This document shows, piece after piece, positions 36,126 through 45,711 of a stretch of DNA of 64,000 nt. Origin of the DNA: Paraburkholderia megapolitana (GTDB lineage Bacteria > Pseudomonadota > Gammaproteobacteria > Burkholderiales > Burkholderiaceae); the NCBI RefSeq assembly GCF_007556815.1, contig NZ_CP041745.1, forward strand, positions 3,759,001 through 3,823,000, written 5' to 3'. Every line of letters starts with the position of its first letter. Position 1 is the stretch's first letter. Both the position numbers and the translations under genes were made by a program. The notes below the pieces were generated by a model, which was not told where the DNA came from, searched no databases, and saw nothing but the letters and a program-made list of their open reading frames with translations.

Positions 36126-37400
36126 ATGAAAAAAGCTAAATGGTCGCTGACCGGGCTGTTCCTGGTTCTCGTTTTGTCGGCATGTGGTGGAGACGATAGC
36201 GACTCGTCTCAAACGACAGTGGGCAGTCCGGCTGACAAGAGCGAGGTTTCGCAGACGCCCCCTGATGGGCCGGCCTCCTCTCCGGGAAACGATCTACCTT
36301 CGGCAGCGGCAGGTTCTGTCCCGGCGGCTCCATCGGATTCCAATCCGTCCTCGGCTTCGAGTGTGCCTGACAGCACATCCACACCCGCGCCAGGTGTCGC
36401 ATCTGGAACCAGCCCCGACGCGGCGCCCCAGCAAGCCGCAGCGGACGGAACGGAATGCTACACGCTGAAAGACGCTACCCCTCCCACAAGCAGCACAACC
36501 GCCGAAGTCACCCTGTTTCCCGCGCGAGGCGCCGCGCAAGTCCTCGATTACAGGGTGTTGGGAGATCCGAACTCAGCGGGGTTTTGCTACGCGAATTACC
36601 GGCGCGCGCTGGTCGGACTTCCCGCTCTACAGCCTCGATCCGAACTCGCCGAAGCAGCACAAAGCCATACGGATTACCTGCTGATGCATCGCACGACCGG
36701 GCACGGTGAGGATCCGGGCCCGGGTTTCACGGGAGCAACGTCGGGTGACCGTATCCGGAGGTTGTACCCGACCAACTATACCGGCGAAGTGACGACACAT
36801 AACTATCAGCGGAGGTCGCGCTCGAGCGCACCGCCCCGACTGCCGTCGAACGACACGCTGATCGCCAACCTGATCAACGCACCGTTTCATCGGATGACGC
36901 TGCTTGGGAACTTCAGATCGGGAGGAACGGGATACGCTGAAGACATCACTCAGCCGGTCGAGGGGAGTGGTAGTACTAGCGGCGATTTCTACCAGACGAT
37001 CAATCTGGCGGACAGGCTTAAAATCGGCAGCGATTCGCAACTCCTTGCCTATCCATACGACGGTCAAACCGATGTGCCGGCGAGTTGGACCAATAACGAG
37101 CACCCGGATCCTGCCCCCGGGCATGCGAAAGAAACGTTAGGCTACCCGGTTTCAATCCAGTCACTTAGCCGCCGCCTCCTGCTTGCAGTGACTTCCTTCA
37201 CGCTGGCCGATGCGTCGGGTAACGACGTGCCATGCCTGAAGGTCGACAGCAGCAGCGAAGGCTTCGACGATGAATTGCACGGCAAGGCAATTTGCACGCC
37301 ATTAACGCCGCTAGCTGCCCAAACGACGTATGTGGTCAACCTGCAGGGCACACTGGGCTCGCGGCCAGTGGACCTCACGTGGAGCTTTACGACAAAGTGA
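36126..37400 (+). CDS. Lipoprotein with a CAP/SCP-like domain
   Basis: The 424-residue protein has a lipoprotein signal (FLVLVLSACGGD, lipidated Cys about residue 20), a long Ser/Pro-rich linker (to about 105), and a CAP-superfamily core. The CAP pattern is FCYANYRRALVGLPALQPRS, a HTDYLL helix and the later HGEDPG. A Big-type immunoglobulin-like strand set ends the protein (FTLADASGND, AAQTTYVVNLQGTLG). CAP proteins are mostly secreted and diverse in function, so none is assigned. The nearest upstream terminator is at 35771; the 320 bases between hold no gene. Confidence 0.8.
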   Translation: MKKAKWSLTGLFLVLVLSACGGDDSDSSQTTVGSPADKSEVSQTPPDGPASSPGNDLPSAAAGSVPAAPSDSNPSSASSVPDSTSTPAPGVASGTSPDAAPQQAAADGTECYTLKDATPPTSSTTAEVTLFPARGAAQVLDYRVLGDPNSAGFCYANYRRALVGLPALQPRSELAEAAQSHTDYLLMHRTTGHGEDPGPGFTGATSGDRIRRLYPTNYTGEVTTHNYQRRSRSSAPPRLPSNDTLIANLINAPFHRMTLLGNFRSGGTGYAEDITQPVEGSGSTSGDFYQTINLADRLKIGSDSQLLAYPYDGQTDVPASWTNNEHPDPAPGHAKETLGYPVSIQSLSRRLLLAVTSFTLADASGNDVPCLKVDSSSEGFDDELHGKAICTPLTPLAAQTTYVVNLQGTLGSRPVDLTWSFTTK

Positions 37401-37540
37401 CCGGCACGCCATCCGCTCCCTGGCGTTGGGATATGCGGTAGCGAATGGCGGGACTGGCTTCTGGCCCGGGCATTCCTCCAGACTCACGCACCGACTCGCG
37501 TCCCGCCTCCCGGCGTCGTCATATGTCGCATGACCGCCGG

Positions 37541-38470
37541 TCAACCGACCAGCGCGGCGAACCCCGGCACACTGTGCGACAACGCCGCAGCCGCAACGAA
37601 CACACCGATCATCGCCAGCGCCTCGAAGTACAGCAGGTTGACGACCGTGTGCGCATCCACGGTCGACGCGGTGCGGCGTAACCGCGGCAGCGCAGAGAAG
37701 CGGCTGAACGCGGCGAACAGCAGCGCCAGCGCGACGAGTGCGAGCTTGAGCAGCAACACGTGACCCCAGGTGCTTGTCCAGATCACATCAAGCGAGCCGC
37801 CTGAGCCGCGCGCAGTATTGAACGCGCCGGTTGCAAGCACGAACACGAACGCCACCAGCGAGACACTCGATAACTGCACCCCGGTGCGAATCAACACGCC
37901 GCGCGCCGTCGACGCACCAAGCGTCGGCAACACCGAGAGACCGGCCGCGATCACGAGGCCGCCCCATACGCCGGTCGCGAGAACGTGCAGCGTATGCACG
38001 CCGATCGCTGCGGAGACAACGCCCGCATCGGCCGCGTGTCCAAGCGATGCCTTGCCCGCCGCCACCACGATCACCGCGAGCCACAGCAACGCGTTGCGCA
38101 GCGTACCGTGGTCCGCCAGTGCGGTGAGCAGCAACAGCACCGCGCCCGCGAACGCGACACCCCACGCATGCCCGACATGCGTCTGCACGAGCACCGTGGG
38201 TATCACACCGAACGCGGCCGGCAACGCACTACCGCTCATCGACGCAGCCTCGTACCACAGCCAGCCGAGGTCGGCGAGCAGCAACACGATCGTCGCGGCC
38301 CGCATCGAGCGTTGCGCGCGCAGCCATGCGGGTCGCCCCGGTGCGACCGCGGTGCGCGCATCTTTCTCGAGCCACGCGCCGAGCAGCGCGGAGCCGAGCG
38401 CAAAAGCAAACGCGACATTCATGAGCGCGGCCATGGCGACCTGCCCGATCCACAGTCCGTCCGGCCTCAT
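37541..38470 (-). CDS. copD: Copper resistance protein CopD
   Basis: The 309-residue inner-membrane protein has eight or so helices with the CopD character (AHGVGVHTLHVLATGVWGGL-like segments: HTLHVLATGVWGGLVIAAG, THVGHAWGVAFAG). Its start overlaps the copC stop as ATGA. CopC and CopD work together: CopC binds copper in the periplasm, and CopD is thought to move it across the inner membrane. The conserved His residues in the membrane segments support copper handling. Confidence 0.9.
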   Translation of the reverse strand: MRPDGLWIGQVAMAALMNVAFAFALGSALLGAWLEKDARTAVAPGRPAWLRAQRSMRAATIVLLLADLGWLWYEAASMSGSALPAAFGVIPTVLVQTHVGHAWGVAFAGAVLLLLTALADHGTLRNALLWLAVIVVAAGKASLGHAADAGVVSAAIGVHTLHVLATGVWGGLVIAAGLSVLPTLGASTARGVLIRTGVQLSSVSLVAFVFVLATGAFNTARGSGGSLDVIWTSTWGHVLLLKLALVALALLFAAFSRFSALPRLRRTASTVDAHTVVNLLYFEALAMIGVFVAAAALSHSVPGFAALVG

Positions 38471-38847
38471 TTGACGATGAACCCATAGTCGCCCTGGGTG
38501 CGGTGACCGTCGGTCGCGACCGCATTCCAGTGCACGCTGTAGCGCCCCGGCGCGAGCGACGGCGTCAACGCGACGTGCATGGCCTTGCGGTCATCGGCAT
38601 CAACCGCTGACGCACCCGCGCTAATCTGCCTGCCCGCCGCATCGCTCACGACGATCTTGCTGAAAGCCGGTTCGAGCGGCTCGCTAAAGCGCATCGTCAC
38701 CTGGGTGGGCGCGGCGACTTCCGCGTCGGGCGCGGGGTCACGCGCAGTCGGCAACGCGTGAGCGAAAGCAGTGGACGCTACGGCAAACGCCGCAACGCCG
38801 GTTGCCAGCGCTCGCAGGAACGGGCGGAACGAATCGGAGATGGTCAT
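38467..38847 (-). CDS. copC: Periplasmic copper-binding protein CopC
   Basis: The 126-residue protein has a signal peptide ending at ASTAFA, so the mature protein begins with HALPTARDPAPDAEV, giving the N-terminal His used in Cu(II) binding. The rest matches the CopC beta-sandwich (RFSEPLEPAFSKIVVSD, then HWNAVATDGHRTQGDYGFIV), which supplies the second His and acidic ligands. The ATG at 38847 is used; a TTG three codons upstream is an alternative. Confidence 0.9.
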   Translation of the reverse strand: MTISDSFRPFLRALATGVAAFAVASTAFAHALPTARDPAPDAEVAAPTQVTMRFSEPLEPAFSKIVVSDAAGRQISAGASAVDADDRKAMHVALTPSLAPGRYSVHWNAVATDGHRTQGDYGFIVK

Positions 38848-39272
38848 TGGGAACAAACGAAGAGACGTATTGAAAGAGAAAACGAAGGATCGCGTAAGCG
38901 ATCTGGAAACACCAGACTCGCGGAAATATGGCGAGCAACGCGGTTACCGGAACGCACCCGGGGAGCGCCCGCGCCGCGGAACCGGCAGTGTACGCTTCGA
39001 TGGCGCCGCTGCGCGCCGGTTCAATCGATCTGCCAGCGGGTCTCGGCGTATCCAGGCCATGCCTGCACGAAAACACTCGACGGCCGGCCCCACAAGCGCA
39101 ATCGACCGCTCCAGCCACGCTGCGTCAAACCGCCGCATGGACGTTTGCGGCCCGATCCATGTCGGATCGCGCAAATAGTCACCATCACCCATCGATGATA
39201 GAATGCTGCGTCGCCGCAGCGCCGGCTACTTTTTCTCACCGAGCCGTTCGAAGTTCGGTCAGGTCCCCGCTC
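38848..39272. other. Intergenic region between copC and the cytochrome genes
   Basis: These 425 bases separate divergent genes and hold no supported coding region. It must contain the promoters of copCD (minus) and of the cytochrome pair (plus). No clear copper-responsive palindrome was identified. Confidence 0.5.
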
Positions 39273-40007
39273 ATGATGGAGTTACGCGTGTCTTCAAGAC
39301 GCATTTTCCGCCCATTGCTCGCCCTTCTGCTGATCGGCTGTGCAGGCGTCTATAGCGCTGCGAATGCGCAGACCCAACCCAAGGCTCCGGACACGATGGA
39401 AGCGCGCGTGCAAGCCTGCGCCGCGTGTCACGGCGTGCATGGGCAGGGGACTGACAACGATTACTTCCCGCGGCTTGCGGGCAAACCGGCCGACTATCTG
39501 TACAACCAGCTCGTGAACTTCCGCGAAGCTCGCCGCCGGTATCCGCCCATGAATTACCTCGTCACGTATCTCTCGGACGACTACCTGCACGACATCGCGA
39601 CGTACTTCTCGCAGCAACGCCCGCCGTATCCGGCACCGGCCACGCCGAGCGTATCGACCTCGACGCTTGCGCGCGGCCGGGAAATCGTGCTGAACGGCGA
39701 TGCGTCGAAGCAGATTCCCGCTTGCGCGGCCTGTCACGGCAAGGTGCTGACCGGTATGCAACCGGCCATCCCGGGTCTCGTGGGCCTGCATGCCGACTAC
39801 ATCAGCGCGCAGCTCGGCTCGTGGCGCTCGGGTACGCGTCATGCCGTCGAACCCGATTGTATGCACACCATTGCCACGCGTCTGACCGACGATGACGTGA
39901 ATGCCGTCGCCGCCTGGCTGTCCTCGCAGCATGCTCCGCAAAACCCCGTGCCGGCTCCGGCTGGCTCGATGAAGACTCCGCTTGCCTGCGGCAGCGAACC
40001 GCAATAA
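39273..40007 (+). CDS. Periplasmic diheme cytochrome c (c4-like)
   Basis: The protein (244 residues from 39273) has a signal peptide ending at AANAQ and two c-type haem sites, QACAACHGVHG and PACAACHGKVL, each on one of two similar domains, with Met-containing segments (YPPMNYLV, TGMQPAIPG) as likely axial ligands. This is the plan of cytochrome c4, an electron carrier. The start is uncertain: ATG at 39273 or 39276, or the GTG at 39288, which has the best ribosome site (GGAG seven bases upstream). It lies 21 bases before the triheme cytochrome gene. Confidence 0.88.
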   Translation: MMELRVSSRRIFRPLLALLLIGCAGVYSAANAQTQPKAPDTMEARVQACAACHGVHGQGTDNDYFPRLAGKPADYLYNQLVNFREARRRYPPMNYLVTYLSDDYLHDIATYFSQQRPPYPAPATPSVSTSTLARGREIVLNGDASKQIPACAACHGKVLTGMQPAIPGLVGLHADYISAQLGSWRSGTRHAVEPDCMHTIATRLTDDDVNAVAAWLSSQHAPQNPVPAPAGSMKTPLACGSEPQ

Positions 40008-40028
40008 GGCACCGGGAGAGATAACCAA

Positions 40029-41326
40029 ATGAAACGCAAGTCCCTGTTCGCTCTTTCGGCTGTCGTCGTTGTTGCAGCCGCCGCGCTCGTCCCGGTCCTG
40101 TGGTCGGGCGGCGATCACCTGCATAACGGCACGGCCGTTGCAGCCACGCCCGCCGACCAGGCCGCGCTGATCAAGCAGGGCGAGTACCTCGCCCGCGCCG
40201 GCGACTGTATCGCGTGCCATACGGTACGCGGCGGCAAGGAATTCGCCGGCGGCCTGCCGATGGCGACGCCGTTCGGCACGATGTACACGCCGAACATCAC
40301 GCCTGACGATCAATTCGGTATCGGCAAGTGGAGCCAGGACGACTTCTACCGCGCGCTGCATACGGGCCGGTCGAAGGACGGCAGCCTGCTGTATCCGGGC
40401 TTCCCGTTCACGAGCTACACGAAGGTCACGCGCGCCGATTCGGACGCGATCTACGCGTACCTGCGCTCGGTTTCGCCGGTGTCGCTGCCGAGCCGTCCGC
40501 ATGAACTGCGCTTCCCGTTCAACAACCGCAACCTGCTGATCGGCTGGCGCACGCTGTTCTTCCGCGAAGGCGAGTACAAGGCGGATCCGACCAAATCGGT
40601 CGAGTGGAATCGCGGTGCGTATCTGATCGAAGGTCTCGGTCACTGCAGCATGTGCCACACGTCGATCAACATGATGGGCGGCCCGGTCAGCTCGGCGGCG
40701 TTTGCCGGCGGCCTGATTCCGCTGCAGAACTGGTACGCGCCGTCGCTGACGTCGAACAAGGAAGCCGGCCTCGGCGACTGGGACATCAAGGACATCTCCG
40801 ACCTGCTGAAGACCGGTGTGTCGCAGCGTGGCGCGGTGTTCGGCCCGATGGCGGAAGTCGTGCACAACAGCTTGCAGTATCTGTCGGACGACGATATCAA
40901 GGCGATGTCGACGTACCTGAAGACGATTCCGCAGAAGGACGAAGCGCCGGAATCGCTGCAGCTGCAAACGTCGCCGCAGCTCGCCAGCCAGCTCGCGGAA
41001 CAGGGCAAGAAGATCTACCTCGACAACTGCGCGAAGTGTCACGCAGCAAACGGTCTTGGTATGCCCCGCACTTCCCGCCGCTCGCGAATAATCCGTCCAT
41101 TCAGATGCCGTCGGCGGTCAACCCGATCCGCATGGTGCTCAACGGCGGTTATCCGCCCAGCACGTTCGGCAATCCGAAGCCGTACGGGATGCCGCCGTTC
41201 GCGCAGTCGCTGTCGAACCAGGAAGTCGCTGCTGTCGTGACGTACATTCGCCAGACGTGGGGCAACCACGGCACGGCCGTGTCGCCGCAACAGGTCAGCG
41301 ATCTGCGTTCGGCGCCGCTCGACTGA
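40029..41326 (+). pseudogene. Triheme cytochrome c (alcohol dehydrogenase cytochrome subunit type), frameshifted
   Basis: The gene encodes a membrane-anchored cytochrome with three haem sites, CIACH (60-64), CSMCH (206-210) and CAKCH (334-338), as in the cytochrome subunit of periplasmic alcohol or sugar dehydrogenases. After NGLGMP (about residue 346) the frame becomes arginine-rich nonsense to a stop at 41240. The proper ending (PHFPPLANNPSIQM to SDLRSAPLD) continues in the frame one base back to 41326. Adding one C to the CCCC run at 41064-41067 restores the whole protein of 432 residues, including the Met of PKPYGMPPF, a likely haem ligand. It is either a real mutation or a sequencing error in a homopolymer. 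Confidence 0.82.
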
Positions 41327-41344
41327 TAGCGCCCGATCGCATCG

Positions 41345-41386
41345 GGGCGCGGCCTGCGAGCATCGCGGCCGCGCCCTTCGTTTTTT
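41345..41386 (+). terminator. Rho-independent terminator after the cytochrome operon
   Basis: A 10-bp stem (GGGCGCGGCC / GGCCGCGCCC) with a 12-base loop is followed by TTCG and six T. It lies 19 bases after the last cytochrome stop. Confidence 0.88.
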
Positions 41387-41458
41387 GCAGGACCATAGGA
41401 TGAAACGTGCGCAAGACGGCATGACGATGCGCACAGCAAACAGGTAGAGGAGCTACGC

Positions 41459-42079
41459 GTGCACGTTGGTGAGCGGTTCAACAGTATTACCCACCTCGTC
41501 GGCGCGGTGCTGTCGGTGGCGGGACTGGCGACGCTCGTCACGATGGGCGCGCTGCAGGGCGACGCATATAAGGTCGTCAGCTTCAGTGTGTACGGTGCGA
41601 TGTTGCTCACGCTGTACGCGATCTCGACGCTCTATCACAGCGTTCGCAGTCCGCGGCTCAAAGCGGTATTGCAGAAGTGCGATCATTCGGCGATTTACCT
41701 GCTGATCGCCGGCAGCTACACGCCGTTCACGCTCGTCACCTTGCGCGGACCGTGGGGCTGGTCGCTTTTCGGCGTAAGCTGGGGGCTCGCCGTTCTCGGC
41801 ATCGTGCAGGAACTCACGCTCGGGCGCCGCACCCGTAGCGTCTCGATGGTGCTGTATGTATTGATGGGATGGCTCGCGCTCGTAGCCGTCCGCCCGCTGG
41901 TCGAAGCCTTACCGGCCGCAGGCACCGCATGGCTCGTCGCCGGCGGTCTTATCTATAGCGCCGGCATTTACTTCTTCATCAACGACGAGCGCATCCGGCA
42001 TGGGCATGGCATCTGGCACCTGTTCGTGCTGGCCGGCAGCCTGTGTCAATTCGTCACCGTCGCGCGCTATGTCGCGTGA
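41459..42079 (+). CDS. Hemolysin III / PAQR-family membrane protein
   Basis: The 206-residue protein has seven predicted helices and the family His pattern: NSITHLVGA in helix 1, STLYHSV after helix 2, and the closing RHGHGIWHLFVL. These His residues bind a metal, and related proteins are hydrolases acting on membrane lipids (for the animal PAQR proteins); the bacterial function is unproven. It begins at GTG (41459) after GAGGAG. The gene stands alone before rhlE. Confidence 0.9.
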   Translation: MHVGERFNSITHLVGAVLSVAGLATLVTMGALQGDAYKVVSFSVYGAMLLTLYAISTLYHSVRSPRLKAVLQKCDHSAIYLLIAGSYTPFTLVTLRGPWGWSLFGVSWGLAVLGIVQELTLGRRTRSVSMVLYVLMGWLALVAVRPLVEALPAAGTAWLVAGGLIYSAGIYFFINDERIRHGHGIWHLFVLAGSLCQFVTVARYVA

Positions 42080-42276
42080 TGCCTATCGCGGCGAATGCAA
42101 CTTAACGCCAGTCGACGTGTCTGCATAGCGCGTCGATGCATCCGGCACGCACACCGCGCGCCGCCCGTTTTCCCTGCGACCGGCCAGCAAGCCGAAGCCC
42201 GCGCGCATCTCGAGTCGAGACGCGCCAACCGGCAACATTTGCGCCTGTCGCTCCAATTGCATTGCAAAGAGTATTT

Positions 42277-43845
42277 ATGTCATTTGATTCCCTCGGTTTG
42301 TCCGAACCCCTCGTCCGTGCCGTGCACGAACTGGGCTACACGTCCCCTACGCCGATCCAGTTGCAGGCGATCCCCGCGGTCCTGAACGGCGGCGATCTGC
42401 TGGCCGGCGCACAGACCGGCACCGGCAAGACCGCCGGCTTCACGCTGCCCATCCTGCAACGCCTGACCGGCATGCCGCCGCACGCATCGGGCAAGCGCGT
42501 CGTGCGCGCCCTGATCCTCACGCCGACGCGTGAACTCGCCGCCCAGGTCGAGGAAAGCGTGCGGGCGTACGGCAAATATCTGAAGCTGAAGTCGACCGTG
42601 ATGTTCGGCGGCGTCGGCATCAATCCGCAGATCGATGCGCTGCGCCGCGGCGTCGACATCGTCGTCGCGACGCCCGGGCGTCTGCTCGATCACATGCAGC
42701 AGAAGACCATCGATCTGTCGCATATCGAGATCCTCGTGCTCGACGAAGCCGACCGCATGCTCGATATGGGCTTCATCCACGACATCAAGCGTGTACTCGC
42801 GAAGCTGCCGCCGAAGCGGCAGAACCTGCTGTTCTCCGCAACGTTCTCCGATGAAATCAAGACGCTCGCCGACAACCTGCTCGATTCGCCGGCGCTGATC
42901 GAAGTCGCGCGTCGCAATACCACAGCCGAACTCGTCGCGCAGAAGATTCACCCGGTCGATCGCGATCGTAAGCGCGAGATGCTCACGCATCTGATCCGTC
43001 AGTACAACTGGTTCCAGGTGCTCGTGTTCACGCGTACCAAGCACGGTGCGAACCGTCTTGCCGAACAGCTCGGTAAGGACGGCATCAGCGCGCTCGCAAT
43101 TCACGGCAACAAGAGTCAGTCCGCACGCACACGGGCGCTCGCCGAGTTCAAGGACGGCACGCTGCAGGTGCTGGTGGCCACCGACATCGCTGCACGCGGT
43201 ATCGATATCGACCAGTTGCCGCACGTGGTCAACTTCGACCTGCCGAACGTGCCCGAAGACTACGTGCACCGTATTGGTCGTACCGGCCGTGCGGGTGCGA
43301 CGGGCGAAGCGATCTCGCTCGTGTGCGTCGACGAGTTGCAACTGCTGAAGGACATCGAGAAGCTGATCAAGCGTGCGGTGCCGCAGGAAGTGATTCCGGG
43401 CTTCGAACCGGATCCGACCGCGAAGCCCGAACCGATCCTGCGTCGCAGCCAGGGTGCTGGCGGCGGAGGTGGACGTCAGCCGCGTCAGAGCCAGGGTGCG
43501 CCGAAGCGTGAAGGTGGATCGGGATCGGCCAAGCCAGCGCCGCGTTCAGGTCAACGGCCGGCTGCCGGTGGCGCGCAGCAAGCCAAGCCAAAGGCGCAAG
43601 GCGGTGGTGCGAAGCCTGCTCATGCTGCGAAGGCAGGGACGACGCAAGGCCAGCCTCGCAAGGATGCACCGCGTAGTCAGGACAAGCCGCGCGCGGCCTC
43701 GCACGACACAGGCGGTGCTGCACAGCATGCGCCGCGGAAACCGTCGAACAATGCAGGCGCGCTGCTCAGTGGTAATCGTCCGCGTGGTACTGGCAACACC
43801 AACCCGGGTGGCGTGCCGCGCAACGGCGGGCAACGCGGCCGGTAA
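42277..43845 (+). CDS. rhlE: DEAD-box RNA helicase RhlE
   Basis: The 522-residue helicase has the full motif set: Q motif [18 protein letters not shown], Ia PTRELA, Ib TPGR, II DEAD, III SAT, V ARGID and [10 protein letters not shown]. After about residue 375 it continues as a basic, Gly/Ala/Pro/Gln-rich, low-complexity tail, as in RhlE of Burkholderia, which should bind RNA loosely. It unwinds RNA in ribosome and mRNA turnover. The ATG at 42277 opens the Q-motif domain; the upstream reading frame is open but unrelated. Confidence 0.95.
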   Translation: MSFDSLGLSEPLVRAVHELGYTSPTPIQLQAIPAVLNGGDLLAGAQTGTGKTAGFTLPILQRLTGMPPHASGKRVVRALILTPTRELAAQVEESVRAYGKYLKLKSTVMFGGVGINPQIDALRRGVDIVVATPGRLLDHMQQKTIDLSHIEILVLDEADRMLDMGFIHDIKRVLAKLPPKRQNLLFSATFSDEIKTLADNLLDSPALIEVARRNTTAELVAQKIHPVDRDRKREMLTHLIRQYNWFQVLVFTRTKHGANRLAEQLGKDGISALAIHGNKSQSARTRALAEFKDGTLQVLVATDIAARGIDIDQLPHVVNFDLPNVPEDYVHRIGRTGRAGATGEAISLVCVDELQLLKDIEKLIKRAVPQEVIPGFEPDPTAKPEPILRRSQGAGGGGGRQPRQSQGAPKREGGSGSAKPAPRSGQRPAAGGAQQAKPKAQGGGAKPAHAAKAGTTQGQPRKDAPRSQDKPRAASHDTGGAAQHAPRKPSNNAGALLSGNRPRGTGNTNPGGVPRNGGQRGR

Positions 43846-43909
43846 TGGCGTTGTTCTGAAGCAGGTTGTGTCGCTTGCTGTTGTGTGACCGCGGTGCTGC
43901 TAGCAGCAG

Positions 43910-44449
43910 CTAGCCACCGCGCGTTGCGGCATCGGCGGCACGCTTCAGATCACCGATCTGTTGCTCCCAACGCGCGAGCACCGCAGCGCTATCCGCGCCC
44001 AGTTCAAACGAAATCCCACCTGTCAGCCGTGCGTAACCCACGCGCTGCACTTCGCCCGTCTCGATCGATCCGATGAAGTATGCGAGCGTCGCATCGGTCG
44101 CCGCGAGCGGCGCCATGCGAAGCTGCACCTGATAAAACGCCTCATCGAATACAAACGTCAACGCCGCGCGGCCACGCTGCGCGAGTACGCGCGCCGCTCG
44201 CGATTGCGGCCAGAGCGCGATGCTGAGTCGTTGCGCATCGGGCGCGTATAGCTCGCCCGGTCCGAGCAATGAAGTGCGAGTCGAACCGCTTGCATCGACA
44301 GTCACGAGCGATGTAGTGAAGCCCATCTTCGCGACCAGCGACGTGCCATCGAACAACTCGCGCAATGGTTGCGGCCATGCATCGAAGGTCTGCTGTTCAA
44401 GCATGCGTTCGCGGTTAGAAGACGCGGAGGAAGCGGAAGAATCGGACAT
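43910..44449 (-). CDS. Uncharacterised protein, possible flavin split-barrel
   Basis: The 179-residue product has a polar Ser/Ala-rich N-terminus, then a region (MGFTTSLVTVDASGSTRTSL, GELYAPDAQRLSIALWPQ, GRAALTFVFDEAFYQVQLRM) whose strand order recalls the pyridoxamine 5'-phosphate oxidase split barrel. Resemblance is weak, and no cofactor residue is certain. The ATG at 44449 avoids the unlike 33-residue extension. The gene converges on rhlE. Confidence 0.62.
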   Translation of the reverse strand: MSDSSASSASSNRERMLEQQTFDAWPQPLRELFDGTSLVAKMGFTTSLVTVDASGSTRTSLLGPGELYAPDAQRLSIALWPQSRAARVLAQRGRAALTFVFDEAFYQVQLRMAPLAATDATLAYFIGSIETGEVQRVGYARLTGGISFELGADSAAVLARWEQQIGDLKRAADAATRGG

Positions 44450-44563
44450 CGACAGTTCCTTGGCGACGGTCTGCAACGAGAATGGCCCGCTAAAGCGGGC
44501 CATGTAAGTAGCGGTTGCCGGTTGCGCACGGCACCTTAAGCGCCGCACGAAATACCCGGTAAA

Positions 44564-45388
44564 TCAGCGGAAAAACACGTGCTGCGTGATCTTAGCCAGC
44601 GGATAGTGAACACCAGGCTGAATCTTCGCAGGCAGATCGAGCGGCTTGAGCAGCATCTTCACGCACATGTCGGCCGACAGATTACGCCGCACCAGCGCAT
44701 TGACGCGCGCCGCTTTCTCGCGGTTATAAGCCGAATCGTGCACGCGCTCCGGATAGCGAATCGCGAACACGTGACGCAGCGCAATCTCCGAGTCCTCGTT
44801 CTTGATTTCCATCACGCGGCGCATCAACGCACCGAGCACGGCAAGCCGGCCATTGCCTTCAATCTTGTTGTACTTCTTGAAATATTTGAAAAAGTGCTTG
44901 TAGTGACGGACTTCGTCGGTGCGGATGTTGTCGGTGATCTCTTTGAGCACCGGCTCATCCGAGCACTCGCCGATCGCACGATACAACGTCGCCGTGCCGG
45001 TCTCGACCACACAGCGTGCAACCAGTTCGAGCGCACGCGTCTTTTCGAAATCTTCCACGGAACAGGTCTTCGAATACTCTTCGAAGAAACTGCGGAACGC
45101 CGTATCCCAGTCGAATTCCGGCCACACGTAGGCAATGTAAGTTTTCAGCGCCCGGCCGTGTTGCAGCTCTTCGGGTTCCCACTCGTTGTTGAGCCACGCC
45201 GAAACTTCCGGATCGCCGTTAAAAAATGTACTGAGGTTGGCCGTGTAGAGGTCGGAGCCGCTTTCGATGAAGGACGATGCGCACAGCAGCAGCAGCAGAT
45301 CTTCGTTGGCGACCGCGCGCTGACGGTCGATGCGGGTCAGGTCGATATCCTCAATACGCCATGGCATTACATGGTTGGGTGTTTGCAT
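44564..45388 (-). CDS. Ferritin-like diiron protein
   Basis: The 274-residue, mainly helical protein carries two Glu/His iron patterns: EPEELQHGRAL (about residue 78) and DEVRHYKHFFKYF (about residue 160), with further Glu residues in ARCVVETGTATLYRAI. This fits a diiron four-helix bundle related to oxygenases and desaturases; the substrate is not known. The ATG at 45388 (MQTPNHVMPWRIED) is used rather than a TTG 15 codons upstream. GGGAGC lies 10 bases before it. Confidence 0.8.
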   Translation of the reverse strand: MQTPNHVMPWRIEDIDLTRIDRQRAVANEDLLLLLCASSFIESGSDLYTANLSTFFNGDPEVSAWLNNEWEPEELQHGRALKTYIAYVWPEFDWDTAFRSFFEEYSKTCSVEDFEKTRALELVARCVVETGTATLYRAIGECSDEPVLKEITDNIRTDEVRHYKHFFKYFKKYNKIEGNGRLAVLGALMRRVMEIKNEDSEIALRHVFAIRYPERVHDSAYNREKAARVNALVRRNLSADMCVKMLLKPLDLPAKIQPGVHYPLAKITQHVFFR

Positions 45389-45624
45389 TCTCTGGTGCTC
45401 CCAAAACTGTATTGACTCGCGGAGCTTGCTCAAACGCCTCGTTTCGCCCGGCGGCCCACCGTGTCAAATACAGCGCTTTGAAATTGGTAACCCGTTTCTA
45501 TCTTGCATCTTAGCTGGTGTTACGCAAATGTGCAGATATGCCAGCACAGACCGTGCCGGCTTTCGGCAGTTCCTTCCATAGACGATCGAATTCTTTCGAA
45601 TCAAAACGACAGGAGTCCGGCGCA

Positions 45625-45656
45625 TAAAAAAACAGGCGGCCCGATGTCGGGCCGCC
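45625..45656 (-). terminator. Rho-independent terminator of the MFS gene
   Basis: Read on the minus strand, a 10-bp stem (GGCGGCCCGA / TCGGGCCGCC) with a 2-base loop is followed by TG and seven T. It lies 55 bases after the stop of the MFS gene that ends at 45712. Confidence 0.85.
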
Positions 45657-45711
45657 CGTGGATTCTACCGGCAATCGCGCTGCGAATGTCCGGTACGTAA
45701 GGTCTGGCGAG

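Noticed and set aside
38928..39272. In-frame extension upstream of the diheme cytochrome gene
   Set aside because: The extended frame is low-complexity and would place the signal peptide inside the protein. The signal peptide begins near 39273-39288.
43880..43925. GC hairpin between rhlE and the convergent gene at 43910
   Set aside because: A short GCGGTG/CACCGC stem is present but lacks T runs on both strands and overlaps the neighbouring stop codon, so terminator function is not supported.
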